A DNA stretch of 64,000 nt from Flavobacterium tagetis (lineage in GTDB: Bacteria > Bacteroidota > Bacteroidia > Flavobacteriales > Flavobacteriaceae), in contig NZ_JAERSF010000002.1 of assembly GCF_016735615.1 (NCBI RefSeq), positions 496,001 to 560,000 of the forward strand. The letters are read 5' to 3'. This document shows, in pieces, positions 34,164-43,496 of this stretch. The notes beneath the pieces are model-generated. The model saw only the letters and a list, made by a program, of their open reading frames with translations. It did no database searches and was not told where the DNA came from. Position 1 is the first letter of the stretch, and every line of letters starts with the position of its first letter. A program made the translations under genes and the position numbers.

Positions 34164-36797
34164 TTAAAAATTAAATCCAAGTCTTGCATAATAATAAGCT
34201 CCGCTGAATCCCATTTGTACAGCATCCCAATAACCTCCAGCTTCTGTATTTCCTTGTTCGTCTTGTTTAGTTGGATATACATTAAATAAGTTATTGCTTC
34301 CTATGGTTAGTTTTAAGCTTTTTGTAAACTGATATCCGAGAGTTAAATCGGTAATCAATCTTGGATTATAAACGTCATCTTCGTCAGCATAATCAACCAA
34401 AATCACTTTGCTGAAACGAGTAAAAGCTAAACCAGCATCAAATTTGTTTTTTGCATAAGTCAGGTTTAAACCAAATTTATTATCTGGGGCAGAAGCCAAT
34501 AGAAATGCTTTTTCTCGTTTTCCAAAGAAAATGGATTCGTCAAGAGTGCCATTTTTAACTTTGTCAATTTTCATATCGTTGATGTTTCCAACTAAAGTTG
34601 CACCAAACTGACCGAAATCAAATGTCTTTTTCCAAGAAAAAACCAAATCTAAACCATGTGTGCTTGTGTCAACTCCATTCACAAAAAACTGAGCTTCAGA
34701 AACTCCTAGATTTAAAGAACTGGCGTCAAAATATCCTGTCAAAACGATACGGTCTTTTACTTGAATATAATATCCGTCAACAGTAGCAGTAAAATCACCG
34801 AAAGATGCAGTAAAACCTAACGAAGCATTTACCGCTTTTTCTTCATTTAATTTCTCAATTCCAAAAGCTCTGGTTACTGGACTGTCATTTGGAGCTAATA
34901 ATACTTCTGTTGCCCCGCTCGCGTTAAAGTTTGTAAAACGTAAATTATAATAAATTTGAGCTAGAGACGGCGCGCGGAAACCTGTACTTATAGATCCTCT
35001 AGCATTGATGTGATCTGTAATTTTAAGTCTTGAAGCTAATTTTCCGTTTAGTGTGCTTCCGAAATCACTATAATTTTCAAAACGTAAAGCTCCGCTTAAC
35101 ATCCAAGCTTCAGTAACGTCTAATTCGGCATCAGTATAAAGAGAGAAGTTGGTTCTGTCTTTATTCACTTCGTTTGCAGGGCTGTATCCTGGGAAACCTT
35201 GTGAACCTCCTGGTCTTGGTTCTCCAGTTACAGGATCAATTGGCGCGCTTTGAGTTGTTGGATCTGTAATAGGTTTTCCGTTTGTATCATAAGTTGCATA
35301 TGAACCTTCTTCGCCAGCAAAGATTTCAAATTGTTCCACTCTAAATTCTGCTCCAAAAGCAATATTTAAACCTTTTAGAACATCTCCGTAGTTTTTAGAA
35401 ATATCAAAATTTGTAGTGTTTTGAAGTAAACTATGGCCTCCAGCATCAAATTCATGAGGAGATTTTTCTTCTAGTGAAGCATTTATAGTTCCTTTAATAT
35501 CGTATTGGAATTTGTTTTTACCAAAAGTATTGCTCAAATCAAATTTCCATCCGCCAGAAGATTCGGTTCTAATTCCTGCTGCGATAGAATTATCATTAAT
35601 TTTAGAAGTAATTCTTGGGGTATATCCACCTGGATAAACAGATTCTACAACTCTTTCACCATCATTTCTGGTAAAAGCATAAGCATCGGTATCTCTGAAA
35701 TTGCTTCCGCCAAAAGCATAGAATTCGGTTTTTTCTGAAATAGGAATTGCTAAATTGGCGAACAAGTTAACACCTGTCATTTCAGCATCTCCAAAACCTT
35801 TTCTAAAGTCGTAAGCAGGTCTTAAGGTTTTGTTTTTGTTTAAAAACTCACCAGTAACATTTACGTAACCACCTTTGCTTCCAATTTTAGTTCCATAGTT
35901 GGCAGCAACTCTTACAGAACCTCCGTCGAAATCTTGATCTTTTCCATAAGAGTTTCCGTTTCCATTTTGATCTAGTCTGAAGCCTTTTGTGTTTGGAGTT
36001 CCTGGCAAGAAATCGCCTTTTGCATTTGTATTAAAAACTCCATAGGTAACCGAACCTGTTAATTCATCAACGTTGTCATTTGTCACAATATTAATAACTC
36101 CGGCAATGGCGTCAGAACCATATTGTGCAGAAGCACCATCGCGTAGAATCTCAATTCTTTTAATAGATGCGGCTGGAATTGCATTTAAATCTGTTCCTGT
36201 GTTTCCGCGTCCGCGAGTTCCAAATAAATTGATTAGAGAAGATTGATGCCTTCTTTTTCCGTTAATCAAAACCAAAGTCTGATCTGGTCCCATACCTCTC
36301 AAAGAAGCAGGGTCAACGTGGTCGGCACCATCAGATCCCGATTGTTTATTTGCATTAAATGAAGGAGCTACATACTGCAATAACTGATTGATTTCAATTT
36401 TTCCACTTTGCGTCGTAACATCTTTTACATTGATTACATCAATAGGAACAGCTGAATTTACAACGGTTCTCTTAGCATTTCTGGAACCAACCACAACAAC
36501 GTCATTTAAAACTTGGCCATCATTCTCACTTAAAGTAACATTTATTTTATCTCCAGAAGCTGTTTTTTCAACTGTTGTAAATCCTACATAACTGAAAACC
36601 AAAGTTGCGCCTTCTTTAACTTTTATTCTAAAGCTTCCCTCAAAATCAGTAGAAACGCCATTAGAGGTTCCTTTTTCGACAATATTAACGCCTGGAAGCG
36701 GATTTCCAGATTTGTCTTTTACAAGACCCGAGACTTCTTTTTGAGCAAAAAGAAATGCTGAATTCAGCAGAAATAGTAATAATGCAATCTTTTTCAT
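34164..36797 (-). CDS. TonB-dependent outer-membrane receptor
   Basis: An 877-residue receptor. It has a signal peptide (residues 1-18), a CarboxypepD_reg-like N-terminal extension (about 20-95, VSGLVKDKSGNPLPGVNIVE), a plug domain (about 105-235, including SLRGMGPDQTLVLINGKRR and ILRDGASAQYGSDAIAGVIN) and a beta-barrel ending in YYYARLGFNF with terminal Phe. No SusD partner is encoded next to it, so it is probably not part of a polysaccharide-utilisation pair; the substrate (iron chelate, vitamin or peptide) is unknown. Energy would come from TonB-ExbBD. Confidence 0.94.
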   Translation of the reverse strand: MKKIALLLFLLNSAFLFAQKEVSGLVKDKSGNPLPGVNIVEKGTSNGVSTDFEGSFRIKVKEGATLVFSYVGFTTVEKTASGDKINVTLSENDGQVLNDVVVVGSRNAKRTVVNSAVPIDVINVKDVTTQSGKIEINQLLQYVAPSFNANKQSGSDGADHVDPASLRGMGPDQTLVLINGKRRHQSSLINLFGTRGRGNTGTDLNAIPAASIKRIEILRDGASAQYGSDAIAGVINIVTNDNVDELTGSVTYGVFNTNAKGDFLPGTPNTKGFRLDQNGNGNSYGKDQDFDGGSVRVAANYGTKIGSKGGYVNVTGEFLNKNKTLRPAYDFRKGFGDAEMTGVNLFANLAIPISEKTEFYAFGGSNFRDTDAYAFTRNDGERVVESVYPGGYTPRITSKINDNSIAAGIRTESSGGWKFDLSNTFGKNKFQYDIKGTINASLEEKSPHEFDAGGHSLLQNTTNFDISKNYGDVLKGLNIAFGAEFRVEQFEIFAGEEGSYATYDTNGKPITDPTTQSAPIDPVTGEPRPGGSQGFPGYSPANEVNKDRTNFSLYTDAELDVTEAWMLSGALRFENYSDFGSTLNGKLASRLKITDHINARGSISTGFRAPSLAQIYYNLRFTNFNASGATEVLLAPNDSPVTRAFGIEKLNEEKAVNASLGFTASFGDFTATVDGYYIQVKDRIVLTGYFDASSLNLGVSEAQFFVNGVDTSTHGLDLVFSWKKTFDFGQFGATLVGNINDMKIDKVKNGTLDESIFFGKREKAFLLASAPDNKFGLNLTYAKNKFDAGLAFTRFSKVILVDYADEDDVYNPRLITDLTLGYQFTKSLKLTIGSNNLFNVYPTKQDEQGNTEAGGYWDAVQMGFSGAYYYARLGFNF

Positions 36798-37093
36798 GGT
36801 TTTTGGTTTATTGGTTTGTTTTTTGTTAATCAGTTTTATAAAGTAATGTTTTTTAACAAAAAATTAATAAAATGTTTAAAAATTTCATTGCGTATGTCTA
36901 AAATTATATTATTGAACATTTTTACTTCGCGCAAGAGCTATTAAATCTTATATTTGCAAAATTTTAAAGCCAAAAAATATCATTTTGGCAGAAATCAAAA
37001 AAACAGGTAAATCATAAGACACTAAAAAACAAAATGTTTAGTGTTTGAGGTCTGAAAGTAGTAGGGCCAAATAAAATAAATAGAAACAAACAG

Positions 37094-38188
37094 ATGAAAG
37101 CAGGAATTGTAGGATTACCAAATGTTGGAAAATCAACATTATTTAATTGTTTATCTAATGCAAAAGCGCAGAGTGCCAACTTTCCGTTTTGTACAATCGA
37201 ACCTAATATTGGTGTAGTAAACGTTCCAGATCCAAGAATCAATAAATTGGAAGAATTAGTTAAACCAGAGCGCGTTCAAATGGCAACTGTAGATATCGTA
37301 GATATTGCAGGTTTGGTAAAAGGAGCTAGTAAAGGTGAAGGTCTTGGAAACCAGTTTTTAGGAAACATTAGAGAGTGTAATGCTATCATCCACGTTTTAC
37401 GTTGTTTTGACAATGATAATATTGTACACGTTGACGGAAACGTTAACCCAATTCGTGATAAAGAAACTATCGATATCGAGTTGCAGTTAAAAGATTTAGA
37501 AACAATCGAAAAACGTTTAGAGAAAGTAAAACGTGCTGCAAAAACAGGAAATAAAGAGGCTCAAACAGAAGAAGCTTTATTGAACAGAATTAGAGAAGCT
37601 CTTTTGCAGGCAAAATCTGCAAGAACAATCGTTCCTCAAAATAATGACGAAGAAGTTCTTATGGAAAGTTTCCAATTAATAACAGCAAAACCAGTTTTAT
37701 ACGTTTGTAACGTTGACGAAAGTTCTGCAGTAAACGGAAACAAATATGTAGATCAAGTTCGTGAATTAGTAAAAGATGAAGAAGCTGAAGTTATTGTGCT
37801 TTCAGTAGGAGCAGAGGCTGATATTACAGAATTAGAAAGCTACGAAGAGCGTCAGGTTTTCCTTGAAGATATGGGATTAGAAGAACCAGGAGCGTCAGTT
37901 TTGATTCGTGCAGCTTACAAATTATTAAAACAGCAAACTTATTTTACAGCTGGTGTAAAAGAAGTTCGTGCTTGGACAATCAATATCGGAGCTACAGCGC
38001 CACAAGCAGCTGGAGTTATCCACACTGATTTTGAAAAAGGATTTATCCGCGCTGAGGTGATTTCATATGATGATTACGTTCAATACGGTTCTGAAGCAAA
38101 AGCAAAAGAAGCTGGAAAATTCAGAGTTGAAGGAAAAGAATATATAGTGAAAGATGGTGATGTAATGCATTTCCGTTTTAACGTTTAG
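37094..38188 (+). CDS. ychF: Redox-regulated ATPase YchF (Obg family)
   Basis: A 364-residue P-loop protein of the Obg/YchF family. G1 is GLPNVGKST near residue 6, G3 is DIAGLVKGASKGEG, and the coiled-coil region (LKDLETIEKRLEKVKRA) and C-terminal TGS domain (GVIHTDFEKGFIRAEVISYD) are present. The usual NKxD is changed to NVDE, as in YchF, which prefers ATP. It acts in translation and stress responses at the ribosome. A -7-like TATATTTG lies at 36949-36956 without a clear -33 partner. A terminator follows. Confidence 0.96.
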   Translation: MKAGIVGLPNVGKSTLFNCLSNAKAQSANFPFCTIEPNIGVVNVPDPRINKLEELVKPERVQMATVDIVDIAGLVKGASKGEGLGNQFLGNIRECNAIIHVLRCFDNDNIVHVDGNVNPIRDKETIDIELQLKDLETIEKRLEKVKRAAKTGNKEAQTEEALLNRIREALLQAKSARTIVPQNNDEEVLMESFQLITAKPVLYVCNVDESSAVNGNKYVDQVRELVKDEEAEVIVLSVGAEADITELESYEERQVFLEDMGLEEPGASVLIRAAYKLLKQQTYFTAGVKEVRAWTINIGATAPQAAGVIHTDFEKGFIRAEVISYDDYVQYGSEAKAKEAGKFRVEGKEYIVKDGDVMHFRFNV

Positions 38189-38230
38189 TTTTTTTTTAGA
38201 AGAAAGAGTACAGAAGAAAGAATAAAGACT

Positions 38231-38260
38231 AAAACTGCTGGAGAAATTCAGCAGTTTTTT
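38231..38260 (+). terminator. Intrinsic terminator downstream of ychF
   Basis: AAAACTGCTG and CAGCAGTTTT form a 10-bp stem around an eight-base loop, followed by a T-run. Confidence 0.8.
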
Positions 38261-38292
38261 TATGCTTATAACTTATGGTTTTGCTTGTCAGG

Positions 38293-38370
38293 CTGAGCGA
38301 AGTCGAAGCCCGCGTACAGATTGTCGATTCTCTTTATGGAGCTTCTTGCGTATCCTTCGACTTCGCTCAG
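38293..38370. repeat. Inverted repeat pair CTGAGCGAAGTCGAAG
   Basis: CTGAGCGAAGTCGAAG at 38293-38308 and its exact complement at 38355-38370 flank a 46-base spacer. This sequence type is a common intergenic repeat in Bacteroidota genomes as I recall; copy number was not checked. Nothing else is coded in the 340-base gap apart from the terminator and a 16-bp palindrome nearby. Confidence 0.75.
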
Positions 38371-38410
38371 GAAGACAAAAAATGAGAAAACAAAAATCCG
38401 TTTAAATCTG

Positions 38411-38426
38411 CGCTTTCGCGAAAGCG
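38411..38426. repeat. Perfect 16-bp palindrome CGCTTTCGCGAAAGCG
   Basis: A GC-richer perfect palindrome in the AT-rich gap downstream of ychF. The core TTTCGCGAAA recurs inside a coding gene at 21403-21414 (CTTTCGCGAAAG). Confidence 0.7.
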
Positions 38427-38529
38427 AATCTGTAAAATCCGTGTACCATTTTCGATAAGAAAAATTTTTGGCTTAAAAATTGGTTACACAAAAAATAACC
38501 AATTACTAATCTAAAATCAACCAATCAAA

Positions 38530-39207
38530 ATGCTAAAAAAATCATTCAAAATTTTGGGCTGGACACTTTTCGGAATTTTTAGTTTTCTTGCTTTATATGT
38601 TACAGCTGTTTTAATAATTTCTAAAATTACGATAAATTCAGATGTCGCTCAGGTCGAAGAACAAAATGCAATTTCTATTTATATTCTATCAAATGGAGTT
38701 CATACTGATATAGTAGTTCCTGTAAAAAATGAAATTAAAGATTGGCGAAGCGAAATTCAATTTAGCCAGACACAATCAAAAGATTCCTTAATGAATTATA
38801 TTGCTTTTGGCTGGGGAGATAAAGGCTTTTATTTGGAAACGCCAGAATGGTCAGATTTAAAAGCAAGCACGGCTTTTAAAGCTGCATTCGGAATCAGTTC
38901 GTCTGCAGTGCATGCAACATTTTTTAAGCAACTAAGAGAAGGTGATGATTGCAAACGTATTTTGGTGTCGAAAGAAAATTATCAAAATTTAGTCAATTAT
39001 ATTTCCAATAGTTTTAGCGATCCAATTCATCCACAATGGATTGAAGGTCATAGTTACGGAAGAAAAGATGCTTTCTATGAAGCAAAAGGAAGTTACAGTC
39101 TTTTTTATACTTGTAATACTTGGGCAAATAACGCTTTAAAAGCAGCCAATCAAAAAGCAAGTTTATGGACGGTTTATGATAAAGGGATTTTTTGCCATTA
39201 TAAATGA
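38530..39207 (+). CDS. TIGR02117/DUF2459 family protein
   Basis: A 225-residue protein with one N-terminal membrane helix (residues 9-32) and then a domain matching TIGR02117: LSNGVHTDIVVPV, YIAFGWGDKGFYLETPEW, and a C-terminal YTCNTWANNALKAA. The conserved His in NGVHTD and the Cys in TCNTW look like catalytic residues of a papain-like or NlpC-like fold, but no activity is established. It follows the repeats downstream of ychF and is probably transcribed alone. Confidence 0.82.
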   Translation: MLKKSFKILGWTLFGIFSFLALYVTAVLIISKITINSDVAQVEEQNAISIYILSNGVHTDIVVPVKNEIKDWRSEIQFSQTQSKDSLMNYIAFGWGDKGFYLETPEWSDLKASTAFKAAFGISSSAVHATFFKQLREGDDCKRILVSKENYQNLVNYISNSFSDPIHPQWIEGHSYGRKDAFYEAKGSYSLFYTCNTWANNALKAANQKASLWTVYDKGIFCHYK

Positions 39208-39221
39208 TTTTTTGATGTTAA

Positions 39222-39458
39222 GTCCCTACGGGACAGTTAAAGTGTCGTTTTTTTTTGAGTTACCAATATTAAATCTCTACGAGATTTTTTGTTAAGGATT
39301 TAATATTGTTCATTCAAATCATGGATCTTAAAAGTAGTATTCCGTTAGGAATTACAAATCGGTAAATCAAGAATTGAACTTTGAGAAAAATATTCCGTTA
39401 GGAATTAAATATTGGTAAAATTATAATGCGTTCCCAGTACAATTATTCCGTCAGGAAT
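39222..39458. repeat. Cluster of five short REP-like palindromes
   Basis: Five mini-hairpins sit in one 350-base gap: GTCCCTACGGGAC (39222-39234), AATCTCTACGAGATT (39272-39286), and ATTCCGTTAGGAAT at 39339-39352 and 39392-39405, with ATTCCGTCAGGAAT at 39445-39458. The last three are nearly identical at roughly 53-base spacing. The first two share a TAC loop. No ORF lies in the gap. Confidence 0.75.
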
Positions 39459-39559
39459 TAAAAATCATATATGGAAAAAATATAAAATTCTAACAAAATC
39501 CAAGAAGTGACGAATTTTCATTAATGCGTAAATTTGAGTGAATATCAAAAAATCAGCAA

Positions 39560-40474
39560 ATGAAAAATCACAATATCTTTTCAAAAACCTGGTATTTATT
39601 AAAAACAACATTTTTAGAATTCAATGATGACAATGCGATAAAGTTAAGCGCAGCGTTATCTTATTATACCATTTTTGCTTTGCCTCCTTTATTGATTATT
39701 ATAATTACGATTTGCGGCTTCTTTTTTGGGGAAGAGGCAGTCACAGGTCAGTTATATGGTCAGATAAATCGATTGGTTGGAAATAATGCTGCTGTACAGA
39801 TTCAGGAGGCAATCAAAAATGTTCAATTATCAGACAGTAATGTATTTGTAACCGTATTTGGGGTCGTGATGCTACTGATTGGGGCATCAGGTGTTTTTGC
39901 AGAAATTCAGAGTTCGATAAATTATATTTGGGGACTTCGCGCAAAGCCCAATAAAGGTTTGAAAAAGTTTATTCAAAATAGGTTGATGTCTTTTTCTATG
40001 ATCGTTTCAGTAGGATTTTTAATGCTAGTCAGTTTGATGGTCAATGCTACACTTGATCTTTTAAATGCACGTTTAAAACTTTATTTTCCAGACACAACTG
40101 TTTACTTTTTTTATGTGGTTAATTTGGTGATTGTTTTTGCCAGCATTACATTGCTTTTTGCTATTATATTCCGAACTTTACCAGACGGCATTATCAAATG
40201 GAAAGATGCTTTTATTGGAGCATCAAGCACTGCAATTTTGTTTATGATAGGTAAATTTGCAATTGGAGTGTACTTAGGAAATTCAACCGTTGCAAGCGTT
40301 TATGGTGCAGCTGGTTCTGTAATTATAATTTTGGTTTGGGTATATTATTCGGCTATTATTTTATATTTTGGAGCAGAATTTACTAAAGTTTATGCAAAAG
40401 CTTTTGGCGGAAGTATTTCACCAAATGATTATTCTGTAGAAATACAAAAAGAGATTTTTGAGATCGAAAATTAA
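39560..40474 (+). CDS. YihY/BrkB-family inner-membrane protein
   Basis: A 304-residue integral membrane protein of the YihY/virulence factor BrkB family with about six membrane segments. Family features include the DNAIKLSAALSYYTIFALPP start, the long second helix with the VFVTVFGVVMLLIGASGVFAEI segment, and the YGAAGSVIIILVWVYYSAIILYFGAEFTKVYA end. The function is not settled; it is neither the proposed RNase BN nor proven a transporter. It is separated from the next gene by a long inverted repeat. Confidence 0.88.
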   Translation: MKNHNIFSKTWYLLKTTFLEFNDDNAIKLSAALSYYTIFALPPLLIIIITICGFFFGEEAVTGQLYGQINRLVGNNAAVQIQEAIKNVQLSDSNVFVTVFGVVMLLIGASGVFAEIQSSINYIWGLRAKPNKGLKKFIQNRLMSFSMIVSVGFLMLVSLMVNATLDLLNARLKLYFPDTTVYFFYVVNLVIVFASITLLFAIIFRTLPDGIIKWKDAFIGASSTAILFMIGKFAIGVYLGNSTVASVYGAAGSVIIILVWVYYSAIILYFGAEFTKVYAKAFGGSISPNDYSVEIQKEIFEIEN

Positions 40475-40477
40475 CTA

Positions 40478-40558
40478 TAAACCATATAAGTAATATAAGT
40501 TCATTTAATTCACTTTGAGTAAAAAACTTAAATTCTCTTATATTACTTATATGGTTTA
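40478..40558. repeat. 22-bp perfect inverted repeat
   Basis: Arms at 40478-40499 and 40537-40558 share the core AACCATATAAGTAATATAAG and are exact complements around a 37-base spacer. A partial copy (TTAAACCATATAAGTA) is found at about 17666-17681. It may act as a terminator for the BrkB gene but lacks a clear T-run. Confidence 0.75.
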
Positions 40559-40575
40559 AAAAACAAATACCACAT

Positions 40576-41100
40576 ATGAAAATAGTAGCCTTTGGAGGAA
40601 GTAACAGTACGCAATCAATCAACAAACGTTTAGCGACTTATGCATCTAGTTTGTTTGAAAATGCAGAAGTTGAAGTTTTAGATCTTAATGATTTTGCAAT
40701 GCCTGTATTTAGTGTTGATCTTGAAAAAGAAGTAGGTCAACATAAAGTAGCACAAGCATTTTTAAACAAACTTAAAGAAGCTGATATTGTAGTGGTTTCA
40801 ATGGCAGAAAATAACGGAAATTATTCTGTTGCTTTCAAGAATGTTTTCGATTGGAGTTCTAGAATCGAAAAAGATGTTTTTCAGCACAAACCAATGTTAT
40901 TATTGGCAACTTCTCCAGGTGGTAGAGGAGGCGCATCTGTTTTAGGAATTGCGCAGAATCTTTTCCCACGTTATGGTGCAGAAATTAAAGGAAGTTTTTC
41001 ATTACCAGCATTTGGCTCGAATTTTGATTTACAAGAAAATAAAATCTCTAATCCTGAATTAGATCAAGAACTGAAAGATATTATTAAATCAAATTTTTAA
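40576..41100 (+). CDS. NAD(P)H-dependent FMN reductase family protein
   Basis: A 174-residue flavodoxin-like oxidoreductase. The FMN phosphate loop is GGSNSTQSINKRLA near residues 6-19. The second flavin-contacting segments are SMAENNGNYSVAFKNVFDW and LLATSPGGRGGASVLG. It probably reduces quinones, azo compounds or flavins using NAD(P)H. Its stop codon abuts the ATG of the next gene, so the two are likely translated from one message. Confidence 0.9.
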   Translation: MKIVAFGGSNSTQSINKRLATYASSLFENAEVEVLDLNDFAMPVFSVDLEKEVGQHKVAQAFLNKLKEADIVVVSMAENNGNYSVAFKNVFDWSSRIEKDVFQHKPMLLLATSPGGRGGASVLGIAQNLFPRYGAEIKGSFSLPAFGSNFDLQENKISNPELDQELKDIIKSNF

Positions 41101-42075
41101 ATGCCACAAAAAAAGATTACCCTTATTTTCCTTTTATTAAATAGTATTTTCATCAATTTTACTTTTGCTCAAAAGATCAGTGAAGTCGATAAAATAGTTG
41201 CAAAATACCCAAAAAGCTTTGATAGCACAGAAAAATTAGCCGACAGAATCGAAAAAGACTTTGATTCGGATTATGATCGTGCGCGTGCTATTTATAGCTG
41301 GATTGCCTTCAATATAAAATATGATTATAATGCGTATTTGAATCCGCCAAGAGTTCAAGGTTTCAGTTATTCTTCGGAAGCTGAAAAACAACGAAAAATA
41401 AAACAACTGAATGATAATCTAATTCAGAAAGCTTTTAAATCTAAAAAAGCAGTTTGTGAAGGTTTTACGGCTCTGTATCAGAATCTGGCTTCGTTAATGG
41501 GAATTAAATGCGAAATAATTCGCGGCGATTCTAAAATTTCAGTGCGAGATATCGGTCGAAAAAACACTTCATCTAATCACGCTTGGAATATGGTTTTGAT
41601 TGATAAAAAATGGCGTCTTTTGGATGTGACATGGGGACAAGGCTACTATGATAGCAGTAAAGGTAGAATGGTAAACGATTTTAATCCTGCTTATTTTGAT
41701 ACAGATCCAGATTATTTCTTTGCCAAGCATTTTCCGGATTCAGGTTCTTATTTAGGAAACAGATTGAGTAAAGAAGATTTCTTGAATGGACCTTTGATTT
41801 ACAATACTACAATCGAAAAAGATTATAAAATCAAGTCACCAGACTCTGGAATAATTGAAGCGAGAAATGGGGATAAAATTACAGTTGAAATCAAAAACGT
41901 ATCAAAATCCAATCAGGTTTTTTATTTGAATAAAAGAAATCAGCCTGTTAAAGTTCAAAATCCAAAAGAAAAGCGAGGAGGTTTAGAATTTCAGATTCTA
42001 ATTGATAGCAACATAGGCGATTACATAACTGTTTTTGTAGATGGAAATAGTGTTGTTTCTTTTAAAATTGTTTGA
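41101..42075 (+). CDS. Exported transglutaminase-like protein
   Basis: A 324-residue protein with a signal peptide (residues 1-24, ending FTFAQ) and a transglutaminase-like core. The triad is visible: Cys119 (AVCEGFT), His160 (SSNHAWN) and Asp175 (RLLDVTWG). A beta-rich C-terminal domain follows. Bacterial members are usually cysteine peptidases rather than crosslinkers. The start codon directly follows the preceding stop. The periplasmic substrate is unknown. Confidence 0.85.
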   Translation: MPQKKITLIFLLLNSIFINFTFAQKISEVDKIVAKYPKSFDSTEKLADRIEKDFDSDYDRARAIYSWIAFNIKYDYNAYLNPPRVQGFSYSSEAEKQRKIKQLNDNLIQKAFKSKKAVCEGFTALYQNLASLMGIKCEIIRGDSKISVRDIGRKNTSSNHAWNMVLIDKKWRLLDVTWGQGYYDSSKGRMVNDFNPAYFDTDPDYFFAKHFPDSGSYLGNRLSKEDFLNGPLIYNTTIEKDYKIKSPDSGIIEARNGDKITVEIKNVSKSNQVFYLNKRNQPVKVQNPKEKRGGLEFQILIDSNIGDYITVFVDGNSVVSFKIV

Positions 42076-42157
42076 AAATAATGAGCTAAGAATCCAGTAA
42101 TTTTCATCTTTTCTGAAATTGCTGTATCTTAGCAATAATGATTCGAATTTGAACACT

Positions 42158-43333
42158 ATGGAAGCCACTTTTCTGAAATCAATCTTAGACAATGATTTCT
42201 ACAAATTTACAATGCAGCATGCTGTAATTAAACTTTTTCCAAAAGCAAAAGTTCGTTACGGATTTATAAACCGCGGGAAACATATTTTTCCTGAAGGTTT
42301 TGCAGATTTACTTCGAAATTCTGTCGATGCAATGGCAGATCTTCGATTGACAAAAGAAGAAAAAAGTTATCTGGCTCATTATTGTCCTTATCTCGATCCT
42401 ACTTATTTAGATTTTTTGCAAGGATATAGCTTTGATCCGTCTGAAGTTCAGATTAGTCAGGAAGGCTCAGAAATAAAAGTTACTGTTGAAGGTTTTTGGT
42501 ACAGAACCATTTTGTGGGAAGTGCCGTTAATGGCTTTGATTTCAGAACTTTTTTATAAATCCAATCATTTAATTCGTTTAAACGATGAGGCAGTAAAAAG
42601 TCTTACGAAAGAAAAAATAGAGAATTACAATAGACTTGGTGTTTCAATTTTAGAATTTGGAACAAGACGTCGTCACTCTTATGATGTGCAGAGTCTTGTG
42701 AATGAGACTTTGCAAACTTATGGAGGACAGAGCTTTATTGGTACAAGTAATGTGCATTTTGCAATGGTCAATAATCGAAGGCCTTTAGGCACACATGCTC
42801 ACGAATGGTTTATGTTTCATGCGGCGCAATATGGTTTTCAGGTAGCGAATTTTATAAGTCTTGAAAACTGGACAAAAGTTTATGGAGGTGATTTGGGAAT
42901 TGCTTTAACAGACACCTATACTACAGAAATATTTTTCAATCAGTTTGATAAAAAATATTCCAAACTTTTTGACGGTGTTCGACATGACAGTGGTGATCCT
43001 ATTGAGTTTGCTCAAAAAGTAATTTCTCATTATAATAAAATGGGAATTGATCCAAAATCAAAAGTCATTGTTTTTTCAGATTCGCTCAATTATGAAAAAG
43101 TAAAAAAGATTGCCGATTTCTGTCAGGATAAAATAAAAATGTCGTTTGGGATTGGAACAAATTTTACCAACGACGTAGGACTTCCAGCCATGAATATGGT
43201 TATAAAATTAACGGATACAAAACCAGATAATGTACATTGGCAAGGAGTTGTAAAACTTTCTGACGAAAAAAACAAAAATACGGGAACGCCCGAAATGATT
43301 GCTTTGGCAAAAGAAGTACTCGGGATCAAATAG
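42158..43333 (+). CDS. pncB: Nicotinate phosphoribosyltransferase
   Basis: A 391-residue enzyme joining nicotinate and PRPP, with ATP, to make nicotinate mononucleotide in NAD salvage. The ATG at 42158 (MEATFLKSILDNDFYKFTMQ) matches the family start; a TTG at 42119 is too far upstream. Motifs include the GTRRRHSYDVQ region, GTSNVHFA, THAHEWFMFHAAQYG, and the phosphate-binding HDSGDP. The active-site His that is phosphorylated in the family probably lies in the THAHEW region. Probably transcribed with the two genes before it or from a short gap of its own. Confidence 0.94.
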   Translation: MEATFLKSILDNDFYKFTMQHAVIKLFPKAKVRYGFINRGKHIFPEGFADLLRNSVDAMADLRLTKEEKSYLAHYCPYLDPTYLDFLQGYSFDPSEVQISQEGSEIKVTVEGFWYRTILWEVPLMALISELFYKSNHLIRLNDEAVKSLTKEKIENYNRLGVSILEFGTRRRHSYDVQSLVNETLQTYGGQSFIGTSNVHFAMVNNRRPLGTHAHEWFMFHAAQYGFQVANFISLENWTKVYGGDLGIALTDTYTTEIFFNQFDKKYSKLFDGVRHDSGDPIEFAQKVISHYNKMGIDPKSKVIVFSDSLNYEKVKKIADFCQDKIKMSFGIGTNFTNDVGLPAMNMVIKLTDTKPDNVHWQGVVKLSDEKNKNTGTPEMIALAKEVLGIK

Positions 43334-43496
43334 TGTTTATTTTGCTGAAAAAGCAGTTTTTTATAATTTTGACGCCCGTTTTATTTTAAAATCAACTTAA
43401 ATAGATTTTAAACTGTTATTATTCATAACAAAAAAGAAATACGCTTTCATTTTTTGTTAAGAAATGGTACATTAGCAAAAAATCCTAAAATCATAT

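Noticed and set aside
36949..36956. Promoter of ychF at TATATTTG
   Set aside because: The -7-like box is good but no TTG is found at 19-22 bases upstream, so it is not listed as a feature.
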